A DNA stretch of 64,000 bases from Yoonia tamlensis (GCF_900115105.1 NZ_FOYP01000001.1:1390097-1454096); one strand, 5' to 3'. Counted from the first letter of the stretch, positions 9,776 through 20,741 are shown. Notes: generated by a model not told the origin, from the sequence alone. Made by a program: numbers and translations.

Positions 9776-10303
9776 CTAGGGCTGTGTCCCGTCGCCCAAT
9801 TCGGCATCAACACGTGCGATTACATCGTCGGTAATATTGGCCGCTCGCACAGACATCACCACGCTGCGTTGTTCCAGCACAATCACCGCGCCGCGTTCGA
9901 ACATGACGTTTGCGATAATGCCCTGCACACGTTCTTCGAAAGCGGCCCTTTGTTCGGCGCTTGCGGTTTGCAGTTCGACGTTTTTGGCATCGCGGACGCG
10001 GCGCACCTCTTGGACCTTTGCATCAAATGCATCTGCTTCGGCGCGAAAATCTTCGGGCGTCATTTGCGGGCGGCGTTCGGTCAGGCTGCGTTCTTCTTCG
10101 GTCAGGGTCGCAACGATTGCCTCGTTCTCGGCCTGAACGGCAGTTGCGACCGCGTTCAGATCATCGGCAATGCGGCGACCATAAAGCGTTTCGAAATAGA
10201 TCCGGTTCATATCAAAAACCAGAATCTGCGGCGTGACCTCTTGTGCGCGCGCGGGCAGAGCCGCGCAAAGACACATCAAAAGGACACGCCAGATTTTCAT
10301 CAA
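9776..10303 (-). CDS. OmpH/Skp family periplasmic chaperone
   Basis: A 175-residue protein with a signal peptide (CLCAALPARA) and then LVFDMNRIYFETLYG. A long charged coiled-coil region (about residues 45-130) is typical of Skp, which holds unfolded outer membrane proteins in the periplasm and passes them to BamA. The start overlaps the bamA stop by four bases. The sequence is divergent from E. coli Skp, as usual in this group. Confidence 0.88.
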   Translation of the reverse strand: MMKIWRVLLMCLCAALPARAQEVTPQILVFDMNRIYFETLYGRRIADDLNAVATAVQAENEAIVATLTEEERSLTERRPQMTPEDFRAEADAFDAKVQEVRRVRDAKNVELQTASAEQRAAFEERVQGIIANVMFERGAVIVLEQRSVVMSVRAANITDDVIARVDAELGDGTQP

Positions 10304-12606
10304 AAGCTCGTCGAGATGGTGACGTCAAATGATTTGGTGTTGTCGAATTCTTCGGACTGCAGCGCCTCGGTAAAGTTGAACCGCAGCGGACCGATCGGGG
10401 TGGTCCAGAAAACTGACAGACCGGCAACCGCACGCGGGGTGAATTCGTCATAGATCACCGTTTCGCCAAAGGTTTCACCGACGTTCCAGACAGAGCCATA
10501 GTCGATGAACGCACCGCCTGTGATCCCGTATTCGCTTGGCAAACCAAGCGGGAATTCGGTTTCCAGACGCACGACAGCAAAGGCATTCCCGCCAAGCGCA
10601 TCATCGGTCAGCGCGTCGCGCGGCCCGATCCCGCCAGCCTCGAACCCGCGCATCACGCGGCTGCCCATAAAGAAGCGGTCGGTCACACGGCTGGTGCCTT
10701 CTTGATAGGCGAGATGGCCGCCTTCAAGGGTTGCACGCAATGTCACCTCTTCGTTCCAGACCTTTGTTTCGGCACCGACAAGCGCTGTCGATTTGATGAA
10801 CTGCGCGTCACCAAAGCCATATTCCTGACCAAAACGCAGCAACACACCCGCATTCGGGTTCAGACCCGAACGGCGCGTGTCATAGCTATAGGTGTAGCCC
10901 AAGGAATGGGTCGAAACGCTGCCGATCGCGGCTTCGTTGATGATAATCTGGCTGGCAGAAGCAGACACATCGGTCAAATCCGCATAATCAAACGCATATT
11001 GCAACGTCAGGCGGCCGTTTTCGCTCACTGGAAAGGTCAATGACGGGCTGAACCGGAATTTTTCGGTGTCATATAGCGCATTTTCGTTATCGGTTGTCGA
11101 ATAGGCAAGGTTCAGGCCCATGCGCAGGTCGCGGCCCAAAAGCGCGGGCTCTGAAAAGCTGAACGACAGGTTGCGGTTGGTTTCTGCGGTCGACAGATCA
11201 AAGCTCAGGCTTTGCCCACGTCCTTGAAAGTTGGACTGCTTGTAGGATGCAACCAGACCAAGCCCAGTATCACTGTTATAGTTGGCACCAAAGCTAAGGC
11301 TGCCAGTTGGGCCTTCGACCACGTCAACGTCAACGATGACCTGATTTTCAGTCGTCCCCTGACGCGCATTCACAGCCACATCCTGAAAGAAGCCAAGCGC
11401 GCGGATACGGCGCGCGGAATCGCGGATTTCGCGCGGATTGAACGGGTCACCTTCGACCACGTCAACCTGGTTGCGGATCACACGGTCAAGCGTGGTGCCG
11501 TTGCCTTCGATATCAATGCGTTCCACGAAAATACGCGGGCCAGGCACCAGAACATAGTTCAGATCAAGCGTCAGATCACGCGGATTACGGGTGATACGTG
11601 TATCCACCTGCAAGAAGTTCACACCACGATTAACCGCAAGCCGTTCGATGCGGGTGATATCCGTTTCAATCGGTACGGGCGAATAGGTTGCACCCTGACG
11701 CACGCGGATCGCGTCCTGAAAGGGTGCGGGGTCAAGCCCTTCGATTTCAGAAGTGACGGTCACAGACCCAAAGGCAAATTTCTGGCCTTCGCGCAGGTTA
11801 TAGGTGATCAGATAGGCGTCGCGTTCGCGGGTCAGCGCCACATCGACGTTTTGCACGACAAAATCGGGATAGCCGCGTGAATTGTAGAAATCGGTCAGCA
11901 ATTCGCGGTCGGCGGCGACCCGTTCGGGTGAATAGGTGTCACGGCTGATGATTGCGCGCAGCACGCCTGCCTGTTTGGTGTCCAGCACCCGCTGAAGCCG
12001 CGAATCCGAATAGGTGCGGTTGCCCAGAAACGAGATGCGTTCGACTTCGGTCACTGCGGATTCGGTGACGACAAACACCAGATCAACGCGGTTGTCTGAC
12101 AGCGGAATAATGCTGGGGGTGACGGTTGCGTTAATGCGGCCCTGCTGTGCGTAGGCTTGGGTAATTGCGGCGGTGTCGGATTCAGCCTGCGTCGGATTAT
12201 AGGCGCGGCGCGGCTGCGATTGCACGAATGGCAGCAATTCAGAATCACGCAAACGCGCGTTGCCTTCGATATTGATGCGGTTGATCGTCGGATATTCGAC
12301 CACGCGGATAAGCAACGTGCTTCCGCTCGGGATCACATCAACACTTTCAAAAAGCCCCGATGCGCGGATCGCCTGTGCGGCGTCATTCAGCCCTGCGGTT
12401 GTCAGGGCCTCGCCTTGCGAAATCCCTGCATATGTGAGGATTGTGCCAACAGCGACGCGTTGGTTACCTTCGATCGAGACGTTGTTGAACACAAAGCTTT
12501 GCGCAAACGCGGCCCCTGCTGTGAATGTCGCAATGACCGCTACGGTCGCAATCCGGCGCGCTGTTGCGCCGCCCTGCGCCAAAAGACGCCCCACAAATCT
12601 ATGCAT
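10300..12606 (-). CDS. bamA: Outer membrane protein assembly factor BamA
   Basis: Core of the BAM complex that inserts beta-barrel proteins in the outer membrane. A signal peptide ending AAFA precedes five POTRA domains (first strand FVFNNVSIEGNQRV), and a 16-strand barrel ends in SFDVTISTSF. The VMRGFEAGGIGPRD segment is the conserved L6 VRGF motif. The ATG at 12606 has AGGCG upstream and a normal signal peptide; an ATG at 12639 and a TTG at 12669 are possible longer starts without a site. Confidence 0.95.
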   Translation of the reverse strand: MHRFVGRLLAQGGATARRIATVAVIATFTAGAAFAQSFVFNNVSIEGNQRVAVGTILTYAGISQGEALTTAGLNDAAQAIRASGLFESVDVIPSGSTLLIRVVEYPTINRINIEGNARLRDSELLPFVQSQPRRAYNPTQAESDTAAITQAYAQQGRINATVTPSIIPLSDNRVDLVFVVTESAVTEVERISFLGNRTYSDSRLQRVLDTKQAGVLRAIISRDTYSPERVAADRELLTDFYNSRGYPDFVVQNVDVALTRERDAYLITYNLREGQKFAFGSVTVTSEIEGLDPAPFQDAIRVRQGATYSPVPIETDITRIERLAVNRGVNFLQVDTRITRNPRDLTLDLNYVLVPGPRIFVERIDIEGNGTTLDRVIRNQVDVVEGDPFNPREIRDSARRIRALGFFQDVAVNARQGTTENQVIVDVDVVEGPTGSLSFGANYNSDTGLGLVASYKQSNFQGRGQSLSFDLSTAETNRNLSFSFSEPALLGRDLRMGLNLAYSTTDNENALYDTEKFRFSPSLTFPVSENGRLTLQYAFDYADLTDVSASASQIIINEAAIGSVSTHSLGYTYSYDTRRSGLNPNAGVLLRFGQEYGFGDAQFIKSTALVGAETKVWNEEVTLRATLEGGHLAYQEGTSRVTDRFFMGSRVMRGFEAGGIGPRDALTDDALGGNAFAVVRLETEFPLGLPSEYGITGGAFIDYGSVWNVGETFGETVIYDEFTPRAVAGLSVFWTTPIGPLRFNFTEALQSEEFDNTKSFDVTISTSF

Positions 12607-12694
12607 TTTGTTCGCCTGTTTTCGCAATTCAGTTCCCATCGAATTAGCCCGATTAAGGGGTAATGTCAAAACGACAAACCGGCGCGCAGCGCGT

Positions 12695-14032
12695 TTAGGG
12701 GCAAAGCACCGTATCGTTCAGCAGCGTAAAGACCATCAAGGTCAATATCAGCGTCAGCCCGACCGACATAAACAGCTGGATCGCCTTGTCAGAAGGCTTG
12801 CGCCGCGCCACGGCCTCATAGGCGTAAAACACCAGATGCCCGCCATCCAGCACCGGAATCGGCAGCAGGTTCATCAGCCCCACGGCCGCGGAAAGCATGC
12901 CGATCAACCAGATAAAGCTTTGCGTGCCCTGCCGCGCCATCGACGCGCTGGTTTCAGCGATTCCCACAGGGCCAGACATATTGCAGGTGGAAATATTGCC
13001 CAAAATCATATGCTTGACGGCAGAAAACGTCGTCGTGGCCGTGCGCCAGACGCCGTTTGCCCCATATTTCAAACCGTCTTGCAGTGAAACTGTTTCAACC
13101 ATGGGATCAAAGAAGAAATCGCTTGTGACGCCAATCAGAAAGCGCGTTTCGAAACCGCCATCGGGCAGCGGCGTGTCGGTTTGACGCGCGGTCAGCGTAA
13201 CCTCGCGCGTGCCGCCATTGTTCCAAAGCTGCAAGGAAACCGGACGCCCTTCGGCGGCAAAGACTTTGGCCTGCACCTGCATAAATGAAAACACAGGCGC
13301 TCCGTCGATGGCGGTGATCACATCCCCCGCAACCAGTCCGGCCTCATCCGCAGCAGAACGCGGCGAAACGCTGCCAATGCGCGAAGGCATCAAAAACGGT
13401 CCGCTGACAGTCATTTCAGCGCCATTGCGTTCGACAATATAATCAAGCTGCGGCGCGCTTTGCACCAGATCGACCAAGTTCTCGGTCCGCGCGGGGTCGT
13501 CGAACAGAACGCCACCAACGGCGATCATCACATCGCCCTGTTCCAGCTCGTTCACAAATGCGGACGGCAAGGCTTTTGCACTGTCATATGTCAGCGGGTC
13601 CACCGCCTGCCCCTGCACCATCACTGATCCCGCAAAGACCAGTATTGCAAGTATAAAGTTAAAAACCGGACCCGCCGCAACGGTTGCCGTGCGTGCCCAA
13701 AGCGGCGCGCCTTCCATCGTGCGGCGCGGGTCGATATCGGATGCGACCTGCGTGGATCCGACACTGGCTGCATTCGCATCGCCCAGAAATTTTACATAGC
13801 CACCCAATGGCACGGCGGCCACCTGCCAGCGCGTGCCATGCCTGTCAACGCGACTAAACAGGCGCGGGCCAAAGCCCAGTGAAAACACCACTGCGTGAAT
13901 ACCGCACCAGCGCCCGACGATGTAATGCCCGTATTCATGCACCGCGACGATCACCGATAGTGCGACAACAAAAGCCGCAATCGCAAAAGCGAGATTGCCG
14001 AACATCGGAACGATTTGCGAGATGAATTCCAA
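12695..14032 (-). CDS. rseP: RIP metalloprotease RseP
   Basis: A site-2 protease in the inner membrane that cuts anti-sigma factors and signal peptide remnants within the membrane. The 445 residues contain the zinc motif VAVHEYGHYIVGR in the first membrane helix, PDZ domains around residues 200-290, and the second active-site motif NLLPIPVLDGGHL near the C-terminus. It lies between dxr and bamA, the conserved position. Confidence 0.96.
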   Translation of the reverse strand: MEFISQIVPMFGNLAFAIAAFVVALSVIVAVHEYGHYIVGRWCGIHAVVFSLGFGPRLFSRVDRHGTRWQVAAVPLGGYVKFLGDANAASVGSTQVASDIDPRRTMEGAPLWARTATVAAGPVFNFILAILVFAGSVMVQGQAVDPLTYDSAKALPSAFVNELEQGDVMIAVGGVLFDDPARTENLVDLVQSAPQLDYIVERNGAEMTVSGPFLMPSRIGSVSPRSAADEAGLVAGDVITAIDGAPVFSFMQVQAKVFAAEGRPVSLQLWNNGGTREVTLTARQTDTPLPDGGFETRFLIGVTSDFFFDPMVETVSLQDGLKYGANGVWRTATTTFSAVKHMILGNISTCNMSGPVGIAETSASMARQGTQSFIWLIGMLSAAVGLMNLLPIPVLDGGHLVFYAYEAVARRKPSDKAIQLFMSVGLTLILTLMVFTLLNDTVLCP

Positions 14033-14036
14033 AGGT

Positions 14037-15206
14037 CTATCCTAGCTTTGCAATGGCTTCGCCCGCGTAGATACGGGCCAATCTGTCTGTCTCTAGAACA
14101 TTATCAAGCGTAATGGCACCCGCAGTGATGCTCGGGTCCGATGACATTTTGTTCAACGTGGCCCCCACGACCTGCGCCATGTCCAAGAACCCAATCCGTC
14201 CAGCGATGAACCCATCAAGCGCGCGTTCCTTGGCCGCATTAAACACAGCCCCCGTCAGCCCACCCGTTTCCATCACCTGATGCGCGATTTCCAACGCGGG
14301 ATAGCGCTGCATATCTGGTGCCTCGAATGACAATTGGCCGATTTTGGCCAGATCAAGCCGTTCTACCGGCAGTTTGCGTCGCTCGGGCCAGTGCAGCGCA
14401 TAGCCAATCGCGTGGCGCATATCGGGTGGGCCGACATGGGCCATCAACGCCCCGTCGTTGAACCCCACAAGCGCATGCACCATGCTTTCGCGGTGGATCA
14501 GCACTTCGATCATTTCATGCGGAACGCCAAAGAATTCTTTGGTTTCAATAAGTTCCATTGCCTTATTAAACATCGATGCGCTGTCAATCGTGATCCGCTG
14601 GCCCATATCCCAATTGGGGTGGCTGGACGCCTGCGCCAGCGTTGCAGTCTTAAGCTTTTCCATCGGCCAATCGCGGAATGCGCCGCCGCTGGCAGTGATG
14701 ATGATACGTTCGACCGCGGCCATATGTTCGCCGGTCAATGCCTGAAAAATGGCGGAATGTTCGCTGTCGACGGGCAGCACGGTCGCGCCATGCGCCTTGG
14801 CGCGGCCCAACAAAAGCGGGCCTGCAGTGACCAGCGATTCCTTATTGGCAAGTGCGAGCGTCGTGCCATGCGCCAGGGCAGTCAGCCCGGGCACCAGCCC
14901 CGCGGCGCCGACAATCGCCGAAAGTGCCCAATCAACGGGGCGCGCGGCGGCCTGCGCAATAGCGGCATCACCTGCGGCAACCGCGACCCCTGTCCCCGCA
15001 AGCAATTCTTTCAGATCGGCATAGCATTCATCATAGCAGGTCACCGCAATTTCGGCGTTCAACGCGATCGCATCGGCGGCCAATTGCGTAACATTGCGCC
15101 CGCCCGTCAGCGCAACCACGTCATAGGCGTCCTTGTCGCGCTTGATCAGATCAACGGTGCTTTGCCCGATTGATCCGGTGGCACCAAACAGCGTGATTTG
15201 CCTCAA
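14037..15206 (-). CDS. dxr: 1-deoxy-D-xylulose 5-phosphate reductoisomerase
   Basis: Converts DXP to MEP with NADPH, the committed step of the non-mevalonate isoprenoid pathway. The 389 residues have the NADPH-binding LFGATGSIGQSTVDL N-terminus, the substrate and metal region ILPVDSEHSAIFQAL and the loop IIITASGGAFRDW. It overlaps cdsA by four bases. It supplies isoprenoid precursor to the neighbouring uppS. Confidence 0.98.
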   Translation of the reverse strand: MRQITLFGATGSIGQSTVDLIKRDKDAYDVVALTGGRNVTQLAADAIALNAEIAVTCYDECYADLKELLAGTGVAVAAGDAAIAQAAARPVDWALSAIVGAAGLVPGLTALAHGTTLALANKESLVTAGPLLLGRAKAHGATVLPVDSEHSAIFQALTGEHMAAVERIIITASGGAFRDWPMEKLKTATLAQASSHPNWDMGQRITIDSASMFNKAMELIETKEFFGVPHEMIEVLIHRESMVHALVGFNDGALMAHVGPPDMRHAIGYALHWPERRKLPVERLDLAKIGQLSFEAPDMQRYPALEIAHQVMETGGLTGAVFNAAKERALDGFIAGRIGFLDMAQVVGATLNKMSSDPSITAGAITLDNVLETDRLARIYAGEAIAKLG

Positions 15207-15988
15207 AAGGCTACTCCCGGAACATTAAAGACGGACGCAATCAGCAGCAAAAACAAAGCTGCACCAAGCACCGCATCAAAGCGATCAAACAGCCCGCCAT
15301 GACCGGGGATCAGGGTGGAACTATCCTTCACCCCCATGCGCCGTTTCAGCGCGCTTTCCCCGATATCGCCCATTTGCCCGGCAAAGCTGATCACCATAGA
15401 AATCACAATAATCCAAAGCCCGGCATTGGTGAAAATGGTAAAGATATATCCGACAACCGCCGCGCCAATCCACCCGGCGACTGTACCGCTCCAGGTCTTT
15501 TTTGGGCTGATTTTGGGCCAAAATTTCGGCCCGCCCAAGGTACGCCCCGCAAAATAGCCAAAAATATCGGTGACAATAACGACGGACATCATCCAAAGCA
15601 GCCAGACAAACCCGTAGTCCATCCGGAAATGCACAAGCCCCCAGCCTGCGACTTGAATCGCAAGCGCAAAGACAAAGAACGTCACCTGTTCTTTTTTCAG
15701 TTGGGTCGCGCCGATGATCGGCACAACAAAGAACAGCAAAAGCCCGAGCGATGTCCCGTCAGCGATCTGGCCAGAAAGGACAGAAGCCACCAATGCAGCG
15801 AGCAACATGCCCTTTGTTGGCTCGTCGCTGCGGATCATCATCCACAGTTCCCACACCATCACGGCGGTGACAAACACCACCAGCATTTGAAACCAAATGC
15901 CACCCGCGATCACGCCAAACGCACCAATAATTGTCATCGCAATTGCCGAAAGCACACGCGGTTTCAGGTCATCCCAATTGCTTGCCAT
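15203..15988 (-). CDS. cdsA: Phosphatidate cytidylyltransferase
   Basis: Makes CDP-diacylglycerol from phosphatidic acid and CTP at the inner membrane. The 261-residue protein has about eight hydrophobic segments. The C-terminal signature is GDIGESALKRRMGVKDSSTL followed by PGHGGLFDRFDAVL, the CDP-alcohol signature of CdsA. It abuts uppS with no gap. Confidence 0.97.
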   Translation of the reverse strand: MASNWDDLKPRVLSAIAMTIIGAFGVIAGGIWFQMLVVFVTAVMVWELWMMIRSDEPTKGMLLAALVASVLSGQIADGTSLGLLLFFVVPIIGATQLKKEQVTFFVFALAIQVAGWGLVHFRMDYGFVWLLWMMSVVIVTDIFGYFAGRTLGGPKFWPKISPKKTWSGTVAGWIGAAVVGYIFTIFTNAGLWIIVISMVISFAGQMGDIGESALKRRMGVKDSSTLIPGHGGLFDRFDAVLGAALFLLLIASVFNVPGVAF

Positions 15989-16720
15989 CTATGCCTTTAC
16001 CCCGCCAAAACGCCGTTCACGGCTGCCATAGCTGCCCAGCACATTGGCAAATTCCGCAGCCGTGAAATCCGGCCATAGCGTGTCAATAAATTCATATTCC
16101 GCATAGGCAGACTGCCAGAGCAGAAAATTCGAAATCCGCGCCTCGCCGCTGGTGCGGATCACCAGATCAGGATCGGGCAGCACATGGGTATCCAAGAACC
16201 CCGACAGTGTTTCGGCGTCGACATCTTTGTAGTTGATCCGCCCCTGAGCCACTTCAAACGCCAGCCGTTGCGCGGCGCGCGTGACCTCGTCGCGACTGCC
16301 ATAGTTAATGGCCACTGTCAGATGCACCAGATCATTATCCGACGTCAGCAGTTCCAATTCATCCATCAGGCTGACCAGCTTGTCGTCAAGCTTGATCCGG
16401 TCACCGATAAACCGCACCCGCACGCCGTTTTTCAAAAGCGCTTTGGCCTCGTTTTCGATGTACTTGCGAAACAGGGTCATCAGACCGGATACTTCGGTCT
16501 GTGTGCGCTTCCAGTTTTCCGTCGAAAAGGCAAAAATCGTCAGATATTTCACGCCCAGTTCAGGGCAAGCCGCGACAATCTCGCGGACACGGCGTGCGCC
16601 TGCATGATGCCCGAACAGACGCGGGCGCCCGCGCTGCTGCGCCCACCGCCCGTTGCCATCCATGATAATCGCCACATGGTTTGGGCCGGTCTTGGATTTG
16701 TCTTGATCCTCTGGCATCAC
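15989..16720 (-). CDS. uppS: Undecaprenyl (polyprenyl) diphosphate synthase
   Basis: A cis-prenyltransferase that makes the C55 lipid carrier for peptidoglycan and polysaccharide synthesis. The 243 residues contain HVAIIMDGNGRWAQQRG with the catalytic Asp, the FAFSTENWKR motif and the C-terminal DLVIRTSGEARISNFLLWQ. The start at 16720 gives the expected N-terminus. Confidence 0.97.
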   Translation of the reverse strand: MMPEDQDKSKTGPNHVAIIMDGNGRWAQQRGRPRLFGHHAGARRVREIVAACPELGVKYLTIFAFSTENWKRTQTEVSGLMTLFRKYIENEAKALLKNGVRVRFIGDRIKLDDKLVSLMDELELLTSDNDLVHLTVAINYGSRDEVTRAAQRLAFEVAQGRINYKDVDAETLSGFLDTHVLPDPDLVIRTSGEARISNFLLWQSAYAEYEFIDTLWPDFTAAEFANVLGSYGSRERRFGGVKA

Positions 16721-16747
16721 GCAGCCCCTTGGTTTTGCTATCGCGGG

Positions 16748-17311
16748 TTAAACCTGCATGATCTCTTCTTGCTTGCCCTCAAGCGCTTCATCGACCTTTT
16801 TGATATGCGCATCGGTCAGATCCTGCACTTCGGATTCCCAGAATTTCTGATCATCTTCGGACATGCCGTTTGCCTTGGCTTTTTTGATCTGGTCCATCCC
16901 GTCACGGCGCAGGTTCCGGATCGACACCCGCGCGTTTTCCGCATAGTTGCCCGCAACCTTGGTCAGTTCGCGGCGGCGCTCTTCGTTCAGCTCGGGGATC
17001 GGCAACATGATGATCGTGCCGTTCAACTGCGGGTTAATGCCAAGGCCGCTTTCGCGGATCGCTTTTTCGACCTTCCCGACAAGCCCTTTGTCCCAGACGT
17101 TAATTGTAACCATCCGCGGTTCGGGCACGTTCACGGTGCCAACCTGGTTAATCGGTGTCATTGACCCGTAAGCATCCACCATCACCGGTTCAAGCATAGA
17201 GCCCGACGCGCGCCCCGTGCGCAATGATGCGAATTCCGTGCGTAGGTTGGCAATGGCGCCATCCATCCGACGGGACAAATCGGTGGTATCTAGTTCAAAA
17301 TCGTCTGACAT
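16748..17311 (-). CDS. frr: Ribosome recycling factor
   Basis: Splits post-termination ribosomes with EF-G. The 187 residues form the typical three-helix bundle plus beta domain: [20 protein letters not shown] and PLNQVG-like [15 protein letters not shown], ending in a long helix. It is placed between pyrH and uppS, the conserved order. Confidence 0.97.
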   Translation of the reverse strand: MSDDFELDTTDLSRRMDGAIANLRTEFASLRTGRASGSMLEPVMVDAYGSMTPINQVGTVNVPEPRMVTINVWDKGLVGKVEKAIRESGLGINPQLNGTIIMLPIPELNEERRRELTKVAGNYAENARVSIRNLRRDGMDQIKKAKANGMSEDDQKFWESEVQDLTDAHIKKVDEALEGKQEEIMQV

Positions 17312-17428
17312 ATCTTCTGCTCTTCCTTGGCGGGCATCGCCCTGCTTTGCGTCGTTTTATGCGAAACACCTGTGATTGTATAGCTTAGCAAATGTGCAGC
17401 ATTTGCGCAGAACAATCGGCGCGCCTTG

Positions 17429-18154
17429 TTATTCGTGTACAATCGTATGGGTGCCCTGACCTGCCAGAATACCCCGAAATCCGCCCGGTTCATCCAGCGA
17501 AAACACGATAATCGGCAGGTTGTTGTCACGGGCAAGCGCGATTGCGCTGGCGTCCATCACCCCAAGATGCTTTTGCAAGACCTCGTCATAGCTGACCTTG
17601 TCATAGCGGACCGCATCGGCATGTTTGGCAGGGTCTTTGTCATAAACACCGTCAACTTTGGTGCCCTTAAAGATAGCCTCGCAGTTCATTTCGTTTGCCC
17701 GCAGTGTTGCAGCGGTATCGGTCGTAAAATAGGGGTTTCCGGTGCCCGCGGCAAAGATACAAACACGTTTCTTTTCAAGATGGCGCACAGCACGGCGGCG
17801 AATGTAGGGTTCGGCAACCTCGTTCATCGTAATCGCCGAAATCACGCGCGTGTGGATGCCCAGTTCTTCGAGAGCGGATTGCATCGCCAGCGCGTTCATC
17901 ACGGTTGCCAGCATCCCCATATAATCGGCTGTAGTGCGTTCCATCCCTTGGGCCGATCCTTGCAGCCCGCGGAAAATATTACCGCCGCCGATGACCATGC
18001 AGATTTCAACGCCCAGATCATGCACGGATTTTACTTCTTTGGCGATCCGTTGCACGGTTGGCGGGTGCAGACCAAAGGTCGTATCGCCCATCAGCGCCTC
18101 GCCCGAGATCTTTAACATGACGCGCTTGTAAGTCGTCTTCTCAGTGTCGCTCAT
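17429..18154 (-). CDS. pyrH: UMP kinase
   Basis: Phosphorylates UMP to UDP. The 241 residues show the amino acid kinase fold: [36 protein letters not shown] and [13 protein letters not shown]. It is the first visible gene of the envelope operon. The promoter probably lies in the 104 bases shared with the divergent miaA gene, although tsf, the usual upstream neighbour, is not there. Confidence 0.97.
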   Translation of the reverse strand: MSDTEKTTYKRVMLKISGEALMGDTTFGLHPPTVQRIAKEVKSVHDLGVEICMVIGGGNIFRGLQGSAQGMERTTADYMGMLATVMNALAMQSALEELGIHTRVISAITMNEVAEPYIRRRAVRHLEKKRVCIFAAGTGNPYFTTDTAATLRANEMNCEAIFKGTKVDGVYDKDPAKHADAVRYDKVSYDEVLQKHLGVMDASAIALARDNNLPIIVFSLDEPGGFRGILAGQGTHTIVHE

Positions 18155-18258
18155 GGTAGCCCCCAGCTATCTATTGTTGTGTGGCGCAAAATGTCGCAAA
18201 ACGGGGCTGAATTCAATGGCAGCTTGCCCACAAAACGCAAAGCGACACAAATAGCGCG

Positions 18259-19149
18259 ATGATCACCATCCCCCCCCACAAACCTGTGCTGATCGCGGGG
18301 CCGACGGCCTCTGGCAAATCGGCGCTGGCGCTGCATATCGCGCGCACCCAAGGCGGGGTGATTGTGAACGCCGATGCGCTGCAGGTCTTTGCCGGCTGGC
18401 GGATCATCACTGCGCGCCCTGATGATGCGGATCTGGCGGCGGCAGAACATGCGCTTTACGGGCATATCCCCTTTGATGCCGACTATTCTGTCGGCCATTG
18501 GCTGCGCGATGTAACCCCGTATTTGCATGGCGATCAGCGGCCCATCATTATTGGTGGCACGGGGCTGAATTTTGCAGCACTAACCCAAGGGCTGGCCGAT
18601 ATCCCCGCCACGCCAAATACATTAAGATCGCTAGGTAATACGCTGTCATTGCAAGATTTACTGTCGCAACTTGATGCAAAAACAACGGCCCGTATCGACA
18701 TCCAGAACCGCATGCGCGTGCAGCGCGCGTGGGAGGTTCTTAAATCTACCGGCCGCCCGCTTGCCGACTGGCAGGACGCAACGCCGCCGCCGCTTTTGCC
18801 TTGCGATCAGGCGATTTGCCTGAATTTGAATGCCACCCCTGACTGGCTCAACGATCGGATCACCCGCCGCTTTGACCAGATGCTGGACATAGGCGCTCTG
18901 GACGAGGCGCGCGCCATGCTGCCAAGTTGGGACCCCGCCCATGCTTCATCCAAGGCTATCGGCGCGCCCGAACTGATTGCGCATCTGCGCGGAGAATTGA
19001 CGCTCGCACAGACGCGCGACGCGGTGATTACCGGCTCGCGACAATATGCAAAACGCCAGCGCACCTGGTTTCGGTCACGCCACAAACACTGGCATCAATT
19101 GCAGATTGACAAAATCGACATTTCCGCAACACTCGACCTATCAACGTGA
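18259..19149 (+). CDS. miaA: tRNA dimethylallyltransferase
   Basis: Adds a dimethylallyl group to adenosine 37 of tRNAs that read UNN codons. The 296 residues begin with the P-loop LIAGPTASGKSALAL, then the DALQVFAGWRI substrate motif, IGGTGLNF and the C-terminal SRQYAKRQRTWFR. It is divergent from pyrH and read alone or with the AraC gene. Confidence 0.97.
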   Translation: MITIPPHKPVLIAGPTASGKSALALHIARTQGGVIVNADALQVFAGWRIITARPDDADLAAAEHALYGHIPFDADYSVGHWLRDVTPYLHGDQRPIIIGGTGLNFAALTQGLADIPATPNTLRSLGNTLSLQDLLSQLDAKTTARIDIQNRMRVQRAWEVLKSTGRPLADWQDATPPPLLPCDQAICLNLNATPDWLNDRITRRFDQMLDIGALDEARAMLPSWDPAHASSKAIGAPELIAHLRGELTLAQTRDAVITGSRQYAKRQRTWFRSRHKHWHQLQIDKIDISATLDLST

Positions 19150-19216
19150 CTGACCCGTTGATTTAAAACACTTTTTGATCAGACTGCAAAAAACGTTCAG
19201 CATTCGGGACGATGTG

Positions 19217-20029
19217 ATGACGCATATGACGCAAATCAAGGCAGCGGTCGCGCTTGCGCCGATCAAACACGCGGGTCCGCAAGGCCGCTGGCGCAATGAG
19301 GCCATGCGCAGCCATGCCACGCCGCGCCTGATCCATATCACCAAGGGCCAAGGCCGGATCACCGTTGCGGGGCTGACCAACGGCTACGGTCCCAACAACC
19401 TGATCTATATTCCGCCCCATACCATGTACGGGATAGAGGTCGGCCCCACCGTTTTTGCACAAATCCTGACCCTGCCCGATACGGCTGGCCTGCCCGCCGC
19501 GCCCTTTCACATGCGCCTGCGTGATGTCGGCCCGCAAAAGGAACTGACGGGGTATTTCGAAGCGATCGAGCAGGAATTGCAGCCTTCAGGCGATGTGCGC
19601 GCTGTCGCCTGCCATCAGGTCTTGCTGACGATCTTTATCGAACGTCTTATTCAAGCCGGCGAGGCAAGCACCATTGATCCGCGCCGCAATTCTGCCGCGG
19701 CAAAACTGGTATCGCGCTATACCACATTGATTGCACAAGATTTTCGATCTGACCGCACTGTCGCCGATTATGCCCGCGATCTTGGCGTCACCGCAACGCA
19801 TCTGACCCGCTGCTGCCAACAGACTTGCAACCGCTCTGCCCTAAAACTGCTGAACGACCGGATACATTTCGAGGCTTGCACGCTCTTGCGCGAGACACGC
19901 CAGCCGGTGCAGGAAATTGCGCAAACGCTGGGGTTTCAATCGGCCGCCTATTTCACCCGCACCTTTAAGGATCGCACCGGCAATACGCCGACAGGTTTTC
20001 GCAATACGGGCGTTATTGCCCCAAAATAA
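19217..20029 (+). CDS. AraC-family transcriptional regulator
   Basis: A 270-residue protein with an N-terminal cupin-like sensor region ([30 protein letters not shown]) and a C-terminal pair of helix-turn-helix motifs ([19 protein letters not shown] and [19 protein letters not shown]). The ligand and targets are unknown. The start at 19217 is preferred to the longer frame from 19175 on protein features only; the ribosome-binding site is weak. Its end overlaps the convergent transglycosylase gene by 17 bases. Confidence 0.9.
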   Translation: MTHMTQIKAAVALAPIKHAGPQGRWRNEAMRSHATPRLIHITKGQGRITVAGLTNGYGPNNLIYIPPHTMYGIEVGPTVFAQILTLPDTAGLPAAPFHMRLRDVGPQKELTGYFEAIEQELQPSGDVRAVACHQVLLTIFIERLIQAGEASTIDPRRNSAAAKLVSRYTTLIAQDFRSDRTVADYARDLGVTATHLTRCCQQTCNRSALKLLNDRIHFEACTLLRETRQPVQEIAQTLGFQSAAYFTRTFKDRTGNTPTGFRNTGVIAPK

Positions 20030-20594
20030 CCTGCACATAGTTCTGGGTTTCCGCATAGGGTGGCACATCGCCATAGCGGTCAACCGCCGCAGGCCCCGCA
20101 TTATAGGCCGCAAGCGCCAGCCGCCAGTTGCCAAAAGTATCATATTGCTGGCGCAGATACCGCGCGCCACCGCGCAGGTTTTGCGTGGGATCAAGCGGGT
20201 CAACGCCCAGATTGGCGGCGGTTTGCGGCATCAGTTGCGCCAGTCCCAGCGCGCCTTTGGATGATACCGCCTGCGCATTCCAGCCGCTTTCTTGCTGCAC
20301 AAGCCGCAAGAACAGATCAACGGGGATGTTGTGGTCTTGGGCGGCGCTGCGCGCAATCGCCAGATAAGGGCCTGTGTAACTGCCTTCAAACGGTGCCACA
20401 AATGCGGCCAGATCCGCGCGCGGCGGCAAAAGCCTGTCGGAATCCGCGTATTGCGTTGCTGCACGGTTGTCCAAAACGGCCAATTGGTTTTGCAATAACT
20501 GGGTGCGCGTGCGCGTCGAGACTTGCTCTTGTGCCAATGCAGGCGTTGAGATGGCTAATAAGACCGCCCCGATTACCACTGATTGCGCCCGCAT
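20013..20594 (-). CDS. Lytic transglycosylase, SLT domain
   Basis: A periplasmic enzyme that cleaves peptidoglycan glycan strands with formation of 1,6-anhydro-muramic acid. A 21-residue signal peptide (ending TPALA) is followed by an SLT domain from about residue 80: [20 protein letters not shown] with the catalytic Glu in QQESGW, then AQLMPQTA and [13 protein letters not shown]. The length of 193 residues is short, with no accessory domain. The start at 20594 gives the signal peptide. Confidence 0.93.
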   Translation of the reverse strand: MRAQSVVIGAVLLAISTPALAQEQVSTRTRTQLLQNQLAVLDNRAATQYADSDRLLPPRADLAAFVAPFEGSYTGPYLAIARSAAQDHNIPVDLFLRLVQQESGWNAQAVSSKGALGLAQLMPQTAANLGVDPLDPTQNLRGGARYLRQQYDTFGNWRLALAAYNAGPAAVDRYGDVPPYAETQNYVQVILGQ

Positions 20595-20741
20595 ATCATC
20601 GCCCCGTTTGTGCTTGGATGCGCCTATGTAGGGTTTCTCGGGCATTTCGCCAACCCTTCGCGTTACAACCATTCCTTAACCTTGTTAGCCCATCCCCAGT
20701 CTGTCACAAAAGCGCAAACAAGAATCGTGGGAGATACCGCT